The translations under genes were made by a program, and so were the position numbers. From Microbacterium mitrae (GTDB taxonomy: Bacteria; Actinomycetota; Actinomycetes; Actinomycetales; Microbacteriaceae), in NCBI RefSeq assembly GCF_008017445.1, contig NZ_VRSW01000004.1:186001-250000 (forward strand): DNA of 64,000 nucleotides, given 5' to 3'. Under the pieces are notes generated by a model. It was not told where the DNA came from. It saw nothing but the letters and a program-made list of their open reading frames with translations, and made no database searches. This document shows positions 7,963 through 17,038 of the stretch, piece by piece; position 1 is the stretch's first letter, and each line of letters opens with the position of its first letter.

Positions 7963-8912
7963 GCGCGTGACGCGTCGCGATCTGCGACGCCCGCGCAGTC
8001 ACCGCCGCCCCACCCCGAGGGCGGCGGTGACATCTTTTGTGGGGCGTGGTTTTGTTTTGTGGGGTGGGCTCTTGTTTTGTGGGGCAACGCCGCCCTGAGC
8101 ATGACGCGGGACTCGGAGTGACGGGGGACTCGGAGTGACGGGGGGCTCGGAGTGACGGGGCGGAAGGAGATTCACCGGGGAGAAGGAGATTAGCCAGTTT
8201 GCGTCCTTTTCTCGGCGTAATCTCCTGCTCCCCCGTGCCCGCTGGCGACACCCGCCAGTTCCACCCCGATGGTTCCGGAACCGCGCGACGTGGTCCCAAC
8301 GCATCTCAGCGGCTCCGAGCCCCGTGGTTCGGAACCATGCAACGCCAGGGCAGGAGATTACGGCGGTGGAAGGAGATTGTGGGCCGCTTTTCCGTTTCTC
8401 GGCGTAATTTCCTGCTCTCCCGTGCCCGCTGGCTGCACTCGCCAGTCCCGCCACGATGGTTCCGGAACCAGGTGGCACCGCAGTCGGAGTGACGCGGGAC
8501 TCGGAGTGACGCGGGAGAAGGAGATTCACCTGAGAGAAGGAGATTAGCCAGTTTGCGCCCTTTTCTCGGCGTAATCTCCTTCTCTCCCGTGCCCGCTGAC
8601 GGCACCCGCCCAGTCCCGTGGTCTCACGTGCGCAGTCCCGCGGTTTCACCCCTGCAGCCGATGGTTCCGCAAGTCCCGAGGTTCCGGTCCGCAAGTCCCG
8701 AGGTTCCGGTCCGTAAGCCCCGAGGTTCCGGAACCACGCGACGCGAGGGCAGGAGGTTACGGTGACGGAAGGAGAATATGCGCCGTACCTCCTTCTCTCG
8801 GCGTAATCCCCTTCTCTCGGCGTAATCCCCTTCTCTCGCGTCCCGCACCAAAACAGCTCGCCTCCACCGCATCTACAACCCGCCCCCACCGGCGCCGACA
8901 GATCGCCGGGCG
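7963..8912. repeat. 950-bp gene-free region of hairpin repeat modules
   Basis: No gene. Four copies of an imperfect hairpin module lie at about 8162-8250, 8325-8432, 8513-8605 and 8722-8842. The core is AGGAGATTACG on the left and CGTAATCTCCT on the right, with inner GAAGGAGA and TTCTCGG. Copies 1 and 3 are nearly identical over about 70 bp. Copies 2 and 4 are preceded by GGTTC(C)GGAACC and an ACGCRACGC-type linker. Between them are short repeats of TCGGAGTGACG (8115-8155, 8478-8510) and AAGTCCCGAGGTTCCG (8670-8730). The layout recalls REPIN- or MITE-like elements. Confidence 0.8.
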
Positions 8913-10025
8913 CTATCCGAAGAGCATGCGCAGGAGGTCGCTGATGCCGGCGACGATGTCGATGCCCAGCTGCACCACGCCGAAGATCGCCAACGCCAGG
9001 CCGGCAGGAATCGCAATCCACATCCACCACGGAAACCGCTGCTTCAGACGCCGACCCTCGTACGCGACGAAGGTACGGTCAGCGCGGCCGAGACGGTCGA
9101 TCGGAGCGGCGCCGCGGGATTCGCTCCACCGCTCCCACTGGTCAAGCTTTTGCGCCAGCGCGTTGACCGTGGTGCCCAACTCTTGCCAGCGTTGCGGGTT
9201 GGTTCCGAGCGACCTTCGCGGTGAATAGAGGTACAGCTCGTCGTCGATGATCTCGACATCCCAGTCGGCGGCGTGATCCTGCATGCGCGCCATGATGTCT
9301 GGCGTGAACAGATATAGCGCGTCAGCCTCGTACCCGGCAGGGCAATACAGCGTGAAATCGTCGTCGAAATTGCCCTCGAGCGACAGGCGCTGGTGGCGAT
9401 CAAATTCTGCCCCAAGGCGTCCGTTTTGCCCCATGCCGTTGTTGCTTTTCGCATCGAGCACGATGTGCGGCAGGTGTCGGCTCAGGCTCATCCTGACGAA
9501 CTCGGTCACGGCGACCGTCTTCTGCTTGGCGCTGCCGGTCTCGACGCGCAGCGTGCCAACCATGAGGTTGCGAGTGCCGGGCGCCGACACAACATTAAGC
9601 ACATCGACGCGCGCGCCACCGACCGTAAACTTCGACCCGGAACGACCCCGCGCACCGCCGGGTGACGCCGGAGTGAACTGCAGCCGATTCGCGTTTGCAA
9701 ATTGCTGCAATCGGAACCATCGGCCAGCGAGCCGGCGGCGAGCGGCAGCGATCGCGAAACCGAGCGACACCGGAATGAGCACCCACACCAGCAGAATCCA
9801 GCCACCGATGATCGGAACCGCGGCGTCGGTCACCCAGAGAAAGCCGGCGACCAGGACGCCAACGCTGCTCATCAATAGCGCGATCGGCGCCAGCATCTCA
9901 CGCCACTGACCGCCCGGGTAGAGATCAGCCGGATACGTCGGCCGCACCCGCTGCGCATACGCCCGCGCCGCTGACCGGTCGATCGGATCGGTGAGCGCGC
10001 GCACAGCAAACGGCACAGTCAGCAA
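8913..10025 (-). CDS. DUF3137-like membrane protein
   Basis: About 370 residues. Two hydrophobic segments near the N-terminus ([20 protein letters not shown] and [21 protein letters not shown]) and one near the C-terminus ([19 protein letters not shown]) frame a soluble part. The middle has [15 protein letters not shown] and a following LYLFTPDIM segment, the pattern of DUF3137-type proteins of unknown role. I prefer the TTG at 10025 because GGGAGG lies 6 nt upstream; in-frame TTG at 10043 is the alternative. It is transcribed away from the rpsF operon and probably stands alone. Confidence 0.65.
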   Translation of the reverse strand: MLTVPFAVRALTDPIDRSAARAYAQRVRPTYPADLYPGGQWREMLAPIALLMSSVGVLVAGFLWVTDAAVPIIGGWILLVWVLIPVSLGFAIAAARRRLAGRWFRLQQFANANRLQFTPASPGGARGRSGSKFTVGGARVDVLNVVSAPGTRNLMVGTLRVETGSAKQKTVAVTEFVRMSLSRHLPHIVLDAKSNNGMGQNGRLGAEFDRHQRLSLEGNFDDDFTLYCPAGYEADALYLFTPDIMARMQDHAADWDVEIIDDELYLYSPRRSLGTNPQRWQELGTTVNALAQKLDQWERWSESRGAAPIDRLGRADRTFVAYEGRRLKQRFPWWMWIAIPAGLALAIFGVVQLGIDIVAGISDLLRMLFG

Positions 10026-10043
10026 CTTCGCCCTCCCCCACAA

Positions 10044-10317
10044 TCAGCGCAACTCACGCTACCGCCGATCACCCAGCCCCGTGGTTGCGAGGCCCGCGGC
10101 GCCGGAACCACGCGCCGCGGCGGTTCCGAGGCCCGTGGTTCCGGAACCACGCAACGCGAGGGCAGGAGATTACGTCGGTGGAAGGAGAATATGCGCTGTA
10201 TCTCCTTCTCTCGGCGTGATTTCCTGCTCTCCCGTGCGCGTTCCCATGCCCGTGCACCTCAAACCACCCCAACCCACACACCAAAACCACCCCGCGGAAT
10301 GAGTGACCGGCAGAGTT
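10044..10317. repeat. Intergenic hairpin module and GGTTCCG palindrome
   Basis: Bases about 10138-10232 hold another copy of the AGGAGATTACG module: palindrome GGTTCCGGAACC, linker ACGCAACGCGAGG, GCAGGAGATTACG, then TATCTCCTTCTC and a degenerate right arm. Two more GGTTCCG/CGGAACC words lie at 10100-10128. No gene is seen; rpsF promoter elements begin after 10318. Confidence 0.7.
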
Positions 10318-10326
10318 TGCTAGACT
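10318..10326 (+). promoter_or_regulatory. Candidate extended -10 promoter of the rpsF operon
   Basis: TGC-TAGACT matches an extended -10 (TGn-TAnnnT). No good -35 is seen at the expected distance. Transcription would start near 10333 and give a leader of about 95 nt before the rpsF GTG. Confidence 0.45.
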
Positions 10327-10370
10327 GTTCAGGTTGTCTGGGCAGATCTATGCCCGGACACGTGCAACAC

Positions 10371-10430
10371 ACCCTCCTGCTGTGGGGAAAGTCCTCACAG
10401 CCGTTCAAGTCCGAAGGAGGTGGGACAGTG
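10371..10430 (+). promoter_or_regulatory. Candidate S6:S18-binding leader sequestering the rpsF ribosome site
   Basis: GCTGTGGGG (10379-10387) pairs with CCTCACAGC (10393-10401) around loop AAAGT. An outer helix can form between CCTCCT (10373-10378) and AGGAGG (10415-10420), the rpsF ribosome site. A CCG lies directly 3' of the inner stem (10401-10403). Known rpsF leaders bind the S6:S18 complex through a stem-loop with a conserved CCG bulge. The match is by shape and position only, read by eye. Confidence 0.45.
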
Positions 10431-10799
10431 ACGCACCAGTACGAACTCATGGTGATCCTTCACCCGGAGATTGACGAGCGCACGGTAGCCCCCAACCTCG
10501 ACAAGTTCCTCAAGGTCATCACCGAGTCCGGTGGCACCATCGAGAACGTCGATGTCTGGGGCAAGCGCCGTCTTGCTTACGAAATCCAGAAGAAGAACGA
10601 GGGCATCTACGCCGTCGTTAACTTCACCGCTACGAGCGAGGCAACCAACGAGCTCGACCGCCAGCTCAAGCTGAGCGAACTCATCATGCGCACGAAGGTT
10701 CTGCGCGCTGAAGAGGCTATTGCTCAAGTTGCTGCCGAGGCAAAGCGCGCCGAAGAGAAGGCCGCTCGCAAGCCCAAGGCCGTTAAGAAGGACGCGTAA
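10428..10799 (+). CDS. rpsF: 30S ribosomal protein bS6
   Basis: 123 residues, the usual actinobacterial length. It starts [20 protein letters not shown] and contains [27 protein letters not shown], the conserved S6 core. The lysine/alanine-rich tail is typical. The GTG at 10428 follows GAAGGAGGTG; longer in-frame starts upstream are noise. S6 binds S18 on the small-subunit platform. First gene of the rpsF-ssb-rpsR-rplI operon; the next gene starts 5 bp after the stop. Confidence 0.97.
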   Translation: MTHQYELMVILHPEIDERTVAPNLDKFLKVITESGGTIENVDVWGKRRLAYEIQKKNEGIYAVVNFTATSEATNELDRQLKLSELIMRTKVLRAEEAIAQVAAEAKRAEEKAARKPKAVKKDA

Positions 10800-10804
10800 C
10801 GACG

Positions 10805-11311
10805 ATGGCCGGCGAAACCGTCATCACCGTCGTGGGCAACCTCACGGCAGACCCCGAGCTGCGTTACACGCAGAACGGCCTGCCCGTGGCAAACTTCACG
10901 ATCGCCTCAACTCCGCGCACCTTCGATCGCCAGGCGAACGAATGGAAGGACGGCGAAGCGCTGTTCTTGCGCGCGAGTGTATGGCGTGAATTCGCCGAGC
11001 ACGTCGCTGGATCGTTGACCAAGGGCATGCGCGTTATCGCGTCCGGCCGTTTGCGTCAGCGTTCGTACCAGGACAAAGAAGGCAACAACCGCACCGCTAT
11101 TGAGCTGGAGATCGACGAGATCGGTCCCTCGCTCCGCTACGCAACGGCACAGGTAACCCGTGCTGCCAGCGGCGGCGCAGGCGGCGGTTCCAACTTCGGC
11201 GGTGGCGCACCCCGTCAGCAGGTCGCAGAGGAGCCGTGGGCAACCCCGGGCTCTGCGGGAGCTGACGCATGGAGCGCACCTGGCGCCTACGGCGACGACA
11301 CCCCATTCTGA
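10805..11311 (+). CDS. ssb: Single-stranded DNA-binding protein
   Basis: 168 residues. An OB-fold domain (about 1-115) contains [22 protein letters not shown] and [32 protein letters not shown] Gly-rich linker follows, ending in the acidic tip DDTPF that binds replication and repair partners. It coats single-stranded DNA at forks. The position between rpsF and rpsR is the conserved bacterial arrangement. Confidence 0.97.
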   Translation: MAGETVITVVGNLTADPELRYTQNGLPVANFTIASTPRTFDRQANEWKDGEALFLRASVWREFAEHVAGSLTKGMRVIASGRLRQRSYQDKEGNNRTAIELEIDEIGPSLRYATAQVTRAASGGAGGGSNFGGGAPRQQVAEEPWATPGSAGADAWSAPGAYGDDTPF

Positions 11312-11352
11312 TCTACGCGATCATCACAAACGTTTACTGACTAAGGAAAACC

Positions 11353-11607
11353 ATGGCTGGAAAGTCTAGCGGCGACCGCCGCAAGCCGCGGAAGGGCGCG
11401 AAGAACGCCGCTCCCGCGAAGGCAATCCGCGTTGGCGTCATTGACTACAAGGACGTTGCAACGCTTCGTAAGTTCATCTCGGAGCGCGGGAAGATCCGCG
11501 CCCGTCGTATCACCGGCGTTTCGGTTCAGGAGCAGCGTCTGATTGCCAAGGCAATCAAGAACGCACGCGAAATGGCACTCCTGCCCTACGCTGGCGCTGG
11601 CCGGTAA
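11353..11607 (+). CDS. rpsR: 30S ribosomal protein bS18
   Basis: 84 residues. It contains [50 protein letters not shown], the signature region of S18. The basic N-terminus ([15 protein letters not shown]) is typical. The ATG at 11353 is preceded by an AAGGAAA-type site. Partner of S6 on the platform of the small subunit; cotranscribed with rpsF, ssb and rplI. Confidence 0.97.
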   Translation: MAGKSSGDRRKPRKGAKNAAPAKAIRVGVIDYKDVATLRKFISERGKIRARRITGVSVQEQRLIAKAIKNAREMALLPYAGAGR

Positions 11608-11618
11608 GGGGTACGAAG

Positions 11619-12071
11619 ATGGCAAAGCTGATTCTGACGAACGAAGTTACCGGGCTCGGAAGCGCCGGTGACGTGATTGAGGTTAAGAACGGGTACGCCC
11701 GTAACTACCTCATCCCCCAGGGCTTCGCCGTGGCATGGACCAAGGGTGGCGAGAAGCAGGTCACCTCGATCCGCGCAGCTCGCGACGCTCGTGCGATCCA
11801 CAACCACGAAGAGGCTGTCGCACTGAAGAACGCTCTTGAGGGCACCAAGGTTCGCCTGGCCGTCAAGACGGGTGGCGAAGGCCGCCTCTTCGGTTCGGTC
11901 AAGCCCGCCGATGTCGCAGACGCCGTTAAGGCTGCTGGTCTCGGTGACCTCGACAAGCGCAAGATCACGATCCCTTCGGCCATCAAGGTCGTCGGCGAGC
12001 ACGAGGCTGTCGTCCGCCTGCAGGACGAGCTCTCGGCAACGATCAAGCTCCAGGTTGTCGCCGCCAAGTAA
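11619..12071 (+). CDS. rplI: 50S ribosomal protein bL9
   Basis: 150 residues. The N-terminal domain has [31 protein letters not shown], the rRNA-binding L9 signature; a long connecting helix and C-terminal domain follow ([19 protein letters not shown]). Length is normal for the family. Last gene of the operon; an intrinsic terminator begins 14 bp after the stop codon. Confidence 0.97.
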   Translation: MAKLILTNEVTGLGSAGDVIEVKNGYARNYLIPQGFAVAWTKGGEKQVTSIRAARDARAIHNHEEAVALKNALEGTKVRLAVKTGGEGRLFGSVKPADVADAVKAAGLGDLDKRKITIPSAIKVVGEHEAVVRLQDELSATIKLQVVAAK

Positions 12072-12085
12072 GGCGCGATGATCTG

Positions 12086-12118
12086 AAAGGCCGCTCTCCT
12101 TCGGGAGGGCGGCCTTTT
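12086..12118 (+). terminator. Intrinsic terminator of the rpsF-rplI operon
   Basis: A 14-bp stem (AAAGGCCGCTCTCC with GGAGGGCGGCCTTT, one G-T pair) closes on a TTCG tetraloop and ends in TTTT. Position and quality are convincing. Confidence 0.92.
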
Positions 12119-12381
12119 GCGTTGCACCCCGGTGCGCGGAACCGCATGATTGCGACGCACGCCGTGGTTCCGGAACCAAATGCTTGCGACGAGCGCCGTG
12201 GTTCCGGAACCAAATGCTGGCGACGCACGCCGTGGTTCCGGAACCACGCACAGCGACGCGCGGAACCACGTGCCGATGTGCGCAGCTTTCGGCTGTCACT
12301 CAGGTGCGCACGTGAAGGTGGAGGCGGGGCTTCGCAGGCCCCACCATTGGCCGTTGCCTGGCCATCGCACGAGGGGGATAC
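12119..12381. repeat. GGTTCCGGAACC palindromes at exact 34-bp period
   Basis: The 12-bp palindrome GGTTCCGGAACC lies at 12166-12177, 12200-12211 and 12234-12245, exactly 34 bp apart, within near-identical units (CGCCGTGGTTCCGGAACCAA, then ATGCT and GCGACG). Single CGGAACC words flank the array at 12137 and 12259. The rest of this stretch up to the next gene shows nothing recognisable. Confidence 0.85.
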
Positions 12382-13770
12382 ATGTTTCGAACACCTGGCC
12401 GTATGTCACGCCTGATGGGGGCCGTGGCCCTGGTCGCAGCCGCGGCGCTCGCACTTTCGGCCTGCACCGCCACCGAGCCGACGCTTGATCCGAGCCCACC
12501 GGAGACTACTCCCCCGGTGGCCGTGACGATACCGTCGACACCCGTCGGCGAGCGCGTGCAATGGATGATCGACCTCATCAATCAAGACGCAGACATCACT
12601 GTTGCTGACCTCGACGGCGCATTCGATTCAACGTTTACCGATGCTGTCGCGCTCCCCGACGTCGTCGAACTGCTCAATGTGCAGATTCGCCCCGCGCAGC
12701 CCATCGTCGTCACCGCGTACGAGGGTTCCGAGTCGCAGGCAGTCGCGCAGGTCACAGGAGCCGTCGGTGACCCCTTTGCCATTCAAATGTCGCTGACCGC
12801 CGCCGGGCTGATCGACGGCTTCGTGCTGGCACCGGCGGAGGTTCCTGACCCCGCGCAGAGCCTTGACGAGGTCAAGGAGCGCCTCGATGACCTGGGCTTC
12901 ACCGTGCGGTACTCCGTCGTTCGCACCTCGCCTGACGGGGCCAGCGAAGTGCTCCTCGAACACGACTCCACCGCGCTTGCGCCGATGGCCTCGATGTTCA
13001 AGCTCTACGTGTTGCTCGCCGTACACGAGCAGGTGTCTGCGGGGACGATCACCTGGGACGACGTGCTCACGGTCAGCGACGAGAACCGCAGCCTTCCCAG
13101 TGGTGAGCTGCAGAACGAACCCAACGGCACCGAGGTCACGGTTCGTGAAGCTGCCCTCAAGATGATCTCGATCAGCGACAACACCGCAACCGACATGCTG
13201 ATCGAGCGCATCGGCCGTGATGCGGTCGAGAGCGCCGTGTTAAACAGCGGTCATCACGATCCGACAGCGCTCACGCCGTTCTTGATGACGCGCGAGATGT
13301 TTCAGCTGGGGTTTGGAACCGAGTACCCCGTGATCGAGCGGTGGGCGGCAAGTTCGGTGGCGGATCGTCGACTGATGCTTGAGTCGCTGACGATCGATTT
13401 GCCGGCCATCGACCTGGCGACGGTCAACCCGGGGGCGATTTGGCAGCAAGACCTGGACTGGTTTGCGTCGCCGGCAGACGTGGCTGCGGTTCACGAGGCT
13501 CTTGCAGAGCTTGATGACCCCGAAGTGAACGCCGCACTCACCGCGAATCCTGGCATCGCCATTGACCCCGCCGCGTGGCCCCACGTTGCGTTCAAAGGGG
13601 GATCATCGATGGGTGTGCTGACCGGAAGCTGGCGGGCTGTCGCGGTCGACGGAACCACGCTGACGGTGGTGGTGATGGCCTCCGGTGATGACCCGGCTGC
13701 GGTCGCGCAGGCACAGACGGAGATCTTTTCCCTGATGACCGACGTGTTCACTCTCACCGCGGTTGAATAG
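12382..13770 (+). CDS. Class A beta-lactamase-like serine hydrolase lipoprotein
   Basis: 462 residues. The signal peptide ends in a lipobox (LSAC, Cys about residue 28), followed by a Thr/Pro-rich linker, so it is anchored outside the membrane. An NTF2-like middle region (about 55-160) precedes a penicillin-binding/beta-lactamase domain: nucleophile motif S204-M-F-K207, S265-D266-N267, and K405-G-G. All three motifs are intact, so it is probably an active hydrolase. No omega-loop Glu motif is obvious, so true beta-lactamase activity is uncertain and a cell-wall role is possible. The ATG follows GAGGGGG at 12371. Confidence 0.85.
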   Translation: MFRTPGRMSRLMGAVALVAAAALALSACTATEPTLDPSPPETTPPVAVTIPSTPVGERVQWMIDLINQDADITVADLDGAFDSTFTDAVALPDVVELLNVQIRPAQPIVVTAYEGSESQAVAQVTGAVGDPFAIQMSLTAAGLIDGFVLAPAEVPDPAQSLDEVKERLDDLGFTVRYSVVRTSPDGASEVLLEHDSTALAPMASMFKLYVLLAVHEQVSAGTITWDDVLTVSDENRSLPSGELQNEPNGTEVTVREAALKMISISDNTATDMLIERIGRDAVESAVLNSGHHDPTALTPFLMTREMFQLGFGTEYPVIERWAASSVADRRLMLESLTIDLPAIDLATVNPGAIWQQDLDWFASPADVAAVHEALAELDDPEVNAALTANPGIAIDPAAWPHVAFKGGSSMGVLTGSWRAVAVDGTTLTVVVMASGDDPAAVAQAQTEIFSLMTDVFTLTAVE

Positions 13771-14022
13771 CGCGCCGATTTGATGGACAAAGTCCAAACA
13801 AGAATTGTGACCGAGAAAACTGGATCAACGATTGTAGAGGCTGGCCGGGGCTTTCGTACAGGCCTCCGAGGCCACAAATTGCGGCATTTGTCCACCGAAC
13901 TGTGCACACCCGGGCGCGTCGCTCGCTAACCTTAAATGTGTAGTTGAGGGGGATAGATTCTGTTGCCTTGTGCATGAATTAATCCCAGGTCATGCGGGTT
14001 AAAGCGACAAACGTTAGAAATG

Positions 14023-14098
14023 TTATCCCCAGTTATCCCCAGGGGTTATCAACAAAATCGCCCGAGTTCCTCCCAGGCTGTCCACAGAGTTATCCACA
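14023..14098 (+). promoter_or_regulatory. DnaA-box-like cluster upstream of dnaB
   Basis: TTATCCACA at 14090-14098 is the consensus DnaA box. TTATCCCCA at 14023-14031 and 14033-14041 differ by one base. GGTTATCAACA (about 14044) and TGTCCACAG (about 14079) are weaker. Five such 9-mers in 76 bp, all in one orientation, suggests DnaA binding and replication-linked control of dnaB, or titration of DnaA. Confidence 0.6.
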
Positions 14099-14116
14099 GG
14101 TGGAGGGTTCGTCTCT

Positions 14117-14145
14117 TTGACGGCTTGACATTGGCGGCATAGCGT
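14117..14145 (+). promoter_or_regulatory. Candidate dnaB promoter
   Basis: TTGACG (14117-14122), 17-bp spacer, TAGCGT (14140-14145): a good vegetative promoter match just downstream of the DnaA-box cluster and about 135 bp before the dnaB start. Confidence 0.55.
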
Positions 14146-14287
14146 TGAGGCGCACCCACAGCTACTCCCGCGCGCGTCGCATTCTTGACGCAATGTCTGA
14201 GGCTCGTGGTGTACTGCGATCCAGAGAACAAAGCGGCACGTCTCTGGATCATTGCCTTGTTGTGCCGTGATGAAAGGGGAGTGCTTC

Positions 14288-15763
14288 GTGTCGATTGCAG
14301 ACATCTCGGACGAGCGCATGGGCGGTCGGCGAGAGGCTGAACGCACACCCCCGCACGACCTGTTGGCCGAGCAGTCAACGCTCGGTGGCATGCTGCTGTC
14401 GAAAGACGCTGTCGCCGATGTCATCGAGTCGCTACGTGGCACCGACTTCTACGTGCCCAAGCATGAGGTCATCTACGAGGCGATTCTGTCGCTGTACTCG
14501 CACGGCGAGCCGACTGACGTCGTGGCCGTTACCGACGAGCTCATCAAGACGGGCTCATTGCAACGAGCCGGCGGTGCGGACTATCTGCACACCTTGACCT
14601 CCATTGTTCCGACCGCCGCCAACGCCGGGTACTACGCCGGCATCGTCACCGAGCGTGCGCTGTTGCGCCGCCTCGTCGACGCCGGAACCCGCATTGTGCA
14701 GCTCGGCTACCAGGGTGAGGGTGATGTCACCGAACTGGTGAACACGGCGCAGTCTGAGATTTACGGCGTGACCGGCACGCAGACGGCAGAAGACTACGTG
14801 CAGCTTGAGGTTGCCGTTGATGCCGCGCTCGAAGAGATCGAGGCTGCCCGCGGTCGCGACGGTGCGATGACCGGCGTTCCGACCGGCTTTCGCGGCCTGG
14901 ACGAGCTGACCAACGGACTGCACGGCGGTCAGATGATCGTGGTTGCCGCGCGACCCGCCATGGGTAAGTCAACGCTCGCGCTCGACTTTGCTCGCGCGGC
15001 GTCGATCAAGCACAACATGCCGTCCATCTTCTTCTCCCTTGAAATGGGTCGCGCCGAGATTGCCATGCGTCTTCTCAGCGCCGAGGGCGGAATCCCGCTG
15101 CAGTCCATTCGTAAAGGTCAGCTTGACTCCCGCGACTGGACGACCGTTGCCGCCACACGCGGCCGCATCAGCGAGGCGCCGCTGTACATTGACGACAGCC
15201 CCAACATGTCGCTGGTTGAGATTCGCGCCAAGTGCCGCCGTCTCAAGCAGCGCGAGGGCCTGCGTATGGTCATCATCGACTACCTCCAGCTGATGTCGAG
15301 CGGCAAGCGCGTCGAGTCGCGTCAGCAAGAGGTGTCGGAGTTCTCGCGTGCCCTCAAGCTCCTCGCCAAGGAGCTGCAGGTTCCGGTTATCGCGCTGTCG
15401 CAGTTGAACCGTGGTCCGGAACAGCGTCAAGACAAGAAGCCCGCGATCAGCGACCTGCGTGAATCGGGCTCGATTGAGCAAGACGCCGACATGGTGATCT
15501 TGCTGCACCGCGAGAACGCCTACGACAAAGACGTGCGCCCGGGCGAGGCAGACCTCATCGTCGCCAAGCACCGTAACGGCCCGACGGCAACGATTGAGGT
15601 TGCCTTCCAGGGTCACTTCTCCCGCTTCACCGACATGGCCGGCGGCGAACCCGCCTACGGCGGTGGGGGAGCGGCCAGCGCGCCCGCTCCCTATGGTTCC
15701 GATGCTCCGCCCCCGTACGACGCGCCACCCCCGTACGATGCACCGCCGCCCTACGGGGCGTAG
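14288..15763 (+). CDS. dnaB: Replicative DNA helicase DnaB
   Basis: 491 residues. The N-terminal collar domain starts PPHDLLAEQSTLGGMLLSKDAVADV. The RecA-like motor has Walker A ARPAMGKSTLALDFA and Walker B MVIIDYLQLM, then LSQLNRGPEQR and DLRESGSIEQDADMV. No intein interrupts the motor domain, unlike some mycobacterial DnaB. The GTG at 14288 follows AGGGGAG by 6 nt. The C-terminus carries an extra Gly/Ala/Pro/Tyr tail with repeated PPPYDA units, probably disordered. It unwinds DNA ahead of the replication fork. Confidence 0.96.
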   Translation: MSIADISDERMGGRREAERTPPHDLLAEQSTLGGMLLSKDAVADVIESLRGTDFYVPKHEVIYEAILSLYSHGEPTDVVAVTDELIKTGSLQRAGGADYLHTLTSIVPTAANAGYYAGIVTERALLRRLVDAGTRIVQLGYQGEGDVTELVNTAQSEIYGVTGTQTAEDYVQLEVAVDAALEEIEAARGRDGAMTGVPTGFRGLDELTNGLHGGQMIVVAARPAMGKSTLALDFARAASIKHNMPSIFFSLEMGRAEIAMRLLSAEGGIPLQSIRKGQLDSRDWTTVAATRGRISEAPLYIDDSPNMSLVEIRAKCRRLKQREGLRMVIIDYLQLMSSGKRVESRQQEVSEFSRALKLLAKELQVPVIALSQLNRGPEQRQDKKPAISDLRESGSIEQDADMVILLHRENAYDKDVRPGEADLIVAKHRNGPTATIEVAFQGHFSRFTDMAGGEPAYGGGGAASAPAPYGSDAPPPYDAPPPYDAPPPYGA

Positions 15764-16094
15764 GCGGTCTTGAGATGCGCGTGTGGCGGGTGGATTGTCA
15801 CTTGATGCTCACACGGTCATTTCATGTCGCCGGATCGCGTGTAGGTTCGATGCTGAGATGGCAGCGTCCTGCGGGTGGTTGCCGAACACTTGGGCCTTTC
15901 ACCTGTCGTAGCGGGTGCGCGCTGTTTGGATGAACTCACCGATGAGCGCGTGTTCGCGTTCATCGGGGCCCGTCGTCAAGAGAGTCGACGGGGCGGGTGA
16001 AATGCCGCGCCGGAGAGCGATAGCTGAGCGGCCACCTGGACGGCACGCCAGCGGCCGACGCGGGCGATTGAGCGATGCATGCCAGCATGGGTGA
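15764..16094. other. Island junction with a possible gene remnant on the minus strand
   Basis: No intact gene. On the minus strand 15899-15985 reads PDEREHALIGEFIQTARTR and then YDR and a stop, which looks like the C-terminal end of a real protein, but the frame upstream is not protein-like. It may be a relic at the left edge of the acquired segment. No tRNA, attachment site or inverted repeat was found. Confidence 0.35.
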
Positions 16095-16814
16095 GTGGCC
16101 ATCGACGGACTCAGCCGAGAGCAAACCTTTGACCTCATCAACGAGATGACGTCTACCCGCAACCTGCTCGCCTACGGAATCAAGTCCCTCCGGGATGCCC
16201 CATTCATCGAAACGACGCTCGACCCAATCCTGAGCCTCTTGTCCATTGGCATCGAGAAGCATCTCAAGCTCATCCGTGGGGTCATCGGCATCGACGAAAC
16301 AGGCGCATGGCCACCGTTCAAGGCGATGAAGGGCCACGACATCGTGGCTATGTACGACGGAGTTATGACCGCGATCCGCGCGAGGACGCTCGACAAGAGC
16401 CAGTTCGTACAGGGTCACGTCGCCAGCGTAGAAGCTGATCCGGTCATCCCTGCCCTCATTGCTGTCCTCGACCGATACGCCCGCGAGGGGCGGTTCTATA
16501 ATCTGGACCGCCTCGCCGAGCGCACACAGAAGGACGACCCGCCCTGGGCCTATTGGTCGAGGGTCGAGTCGATCACCCTGACTGACCCAGCCGTCAACCT
16601 GAAGTACTCCGTGGCTATGGCCGATGTCTCAAACCAGGCAGCTTGGAATGAGTTCCACGTCGCGCTCCAAGGCCGCGTTGCCGACGCCCTTGACCGATTC
16701 TGGGAGATGGTCTGCTGGGTAGGGAAGAATAACGCGCTCGGCACAACTGGTCGCACTCTCGCGTTTGAGGTCGGTCAGTCCACGGTCGGACGCCAACGCT
16801 CCAGCGAGATGTAG
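16095..16814 (+). CDS. Hypothetical protein, HEPN-like helical
   Basis: 239 residues, no family recognised with certainty. Mostly helical and soluble. The stretch DPILSLLSIGIEKHLKLIRG followed by FKAMKGHDIVAMYD resembles the helix pairs of HEPN-type proteins, which are common in defence and toxin systems, but the catalytic R-x4-6-H motif is not clear. A GTG start is used. The PD-(D/E)XK protein follows 224 bp downstream on the same strand. The GGTTCCG word, frequent on both sides, is absent from this gene, which supports acquisition by transfer. Confidence 0.5.
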   Translation: MAIDGLSREQTFDLINEMTSTRNLLAYGIKSLRDAPFIETTLDPILSLLSIGIEKHLKLIRGVIGIDETGAWPPFKAMKGHDIVAMYDGVMTAIRARTLDKSQFVQGHVASVEADPVIPALIAVLDRYAREGRFYNLDRLAERTQKDDPPWAYWSRVESITLTDPAVNLKYSVAMADVSNQAAWNEFHVALQGRVADALDRFWEMVCWVGKNNALGTTGRTLAFEVGQSTVGRQRSSEM

Positions 16815-17038
16815 ACAACAATGGCCGAGGAATGTCGGAAGCGACGACCGGGCTGCTGCTCAACATTCGCCCGGTCCGATGCCGCAAGGCAATCGGGATG
16901 GTACGCGGCTCCAATCTCGAGAGGCTCGGCGCGCCCGACGATCCCCTGCATGAGGCTGTCGGTGTCGGCCGACCGGTCAACTATCGTAGCCCGGGAGCTA
17001 TTGAGTTCTCATGATCTTGGCGTGCTGGGAGGAGCGAA

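Larger units (their letters stand above)
13771..14287. other. dnaB upstream region
   Basis: No gene. The stretch 13,771-14,000 is unusually A/T-rich for this DNA and shows no clear element. Bases 14023-14098 hold a DnaA-box-like cluster and 14117-14145 a promoter, listed separately. Confidence 0.7.

Noticed and set aside
12150..12246. Possible CRISPR array
   Set aside because: The period is regular at 34 bp, but there is almost no variable spacer; nearly the whole unit repeats and no cas gene is near. The 26-bp (35012) and 24-bp (46935) arrays are contiguous tandem repeats and fail for the same reason.
14023..14098. Chromosome origin at the DnaA-box cluster
   Set aside because: Boxes are few and there is no AT-rich unwinding element or dnaA/dnaN gene. 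The cluster is better explained as dnaB control.
14288..15763. Intein in dnaB
   Set aside because: Walker A and downstream motifs are continuous and total length is normal for DnaB.
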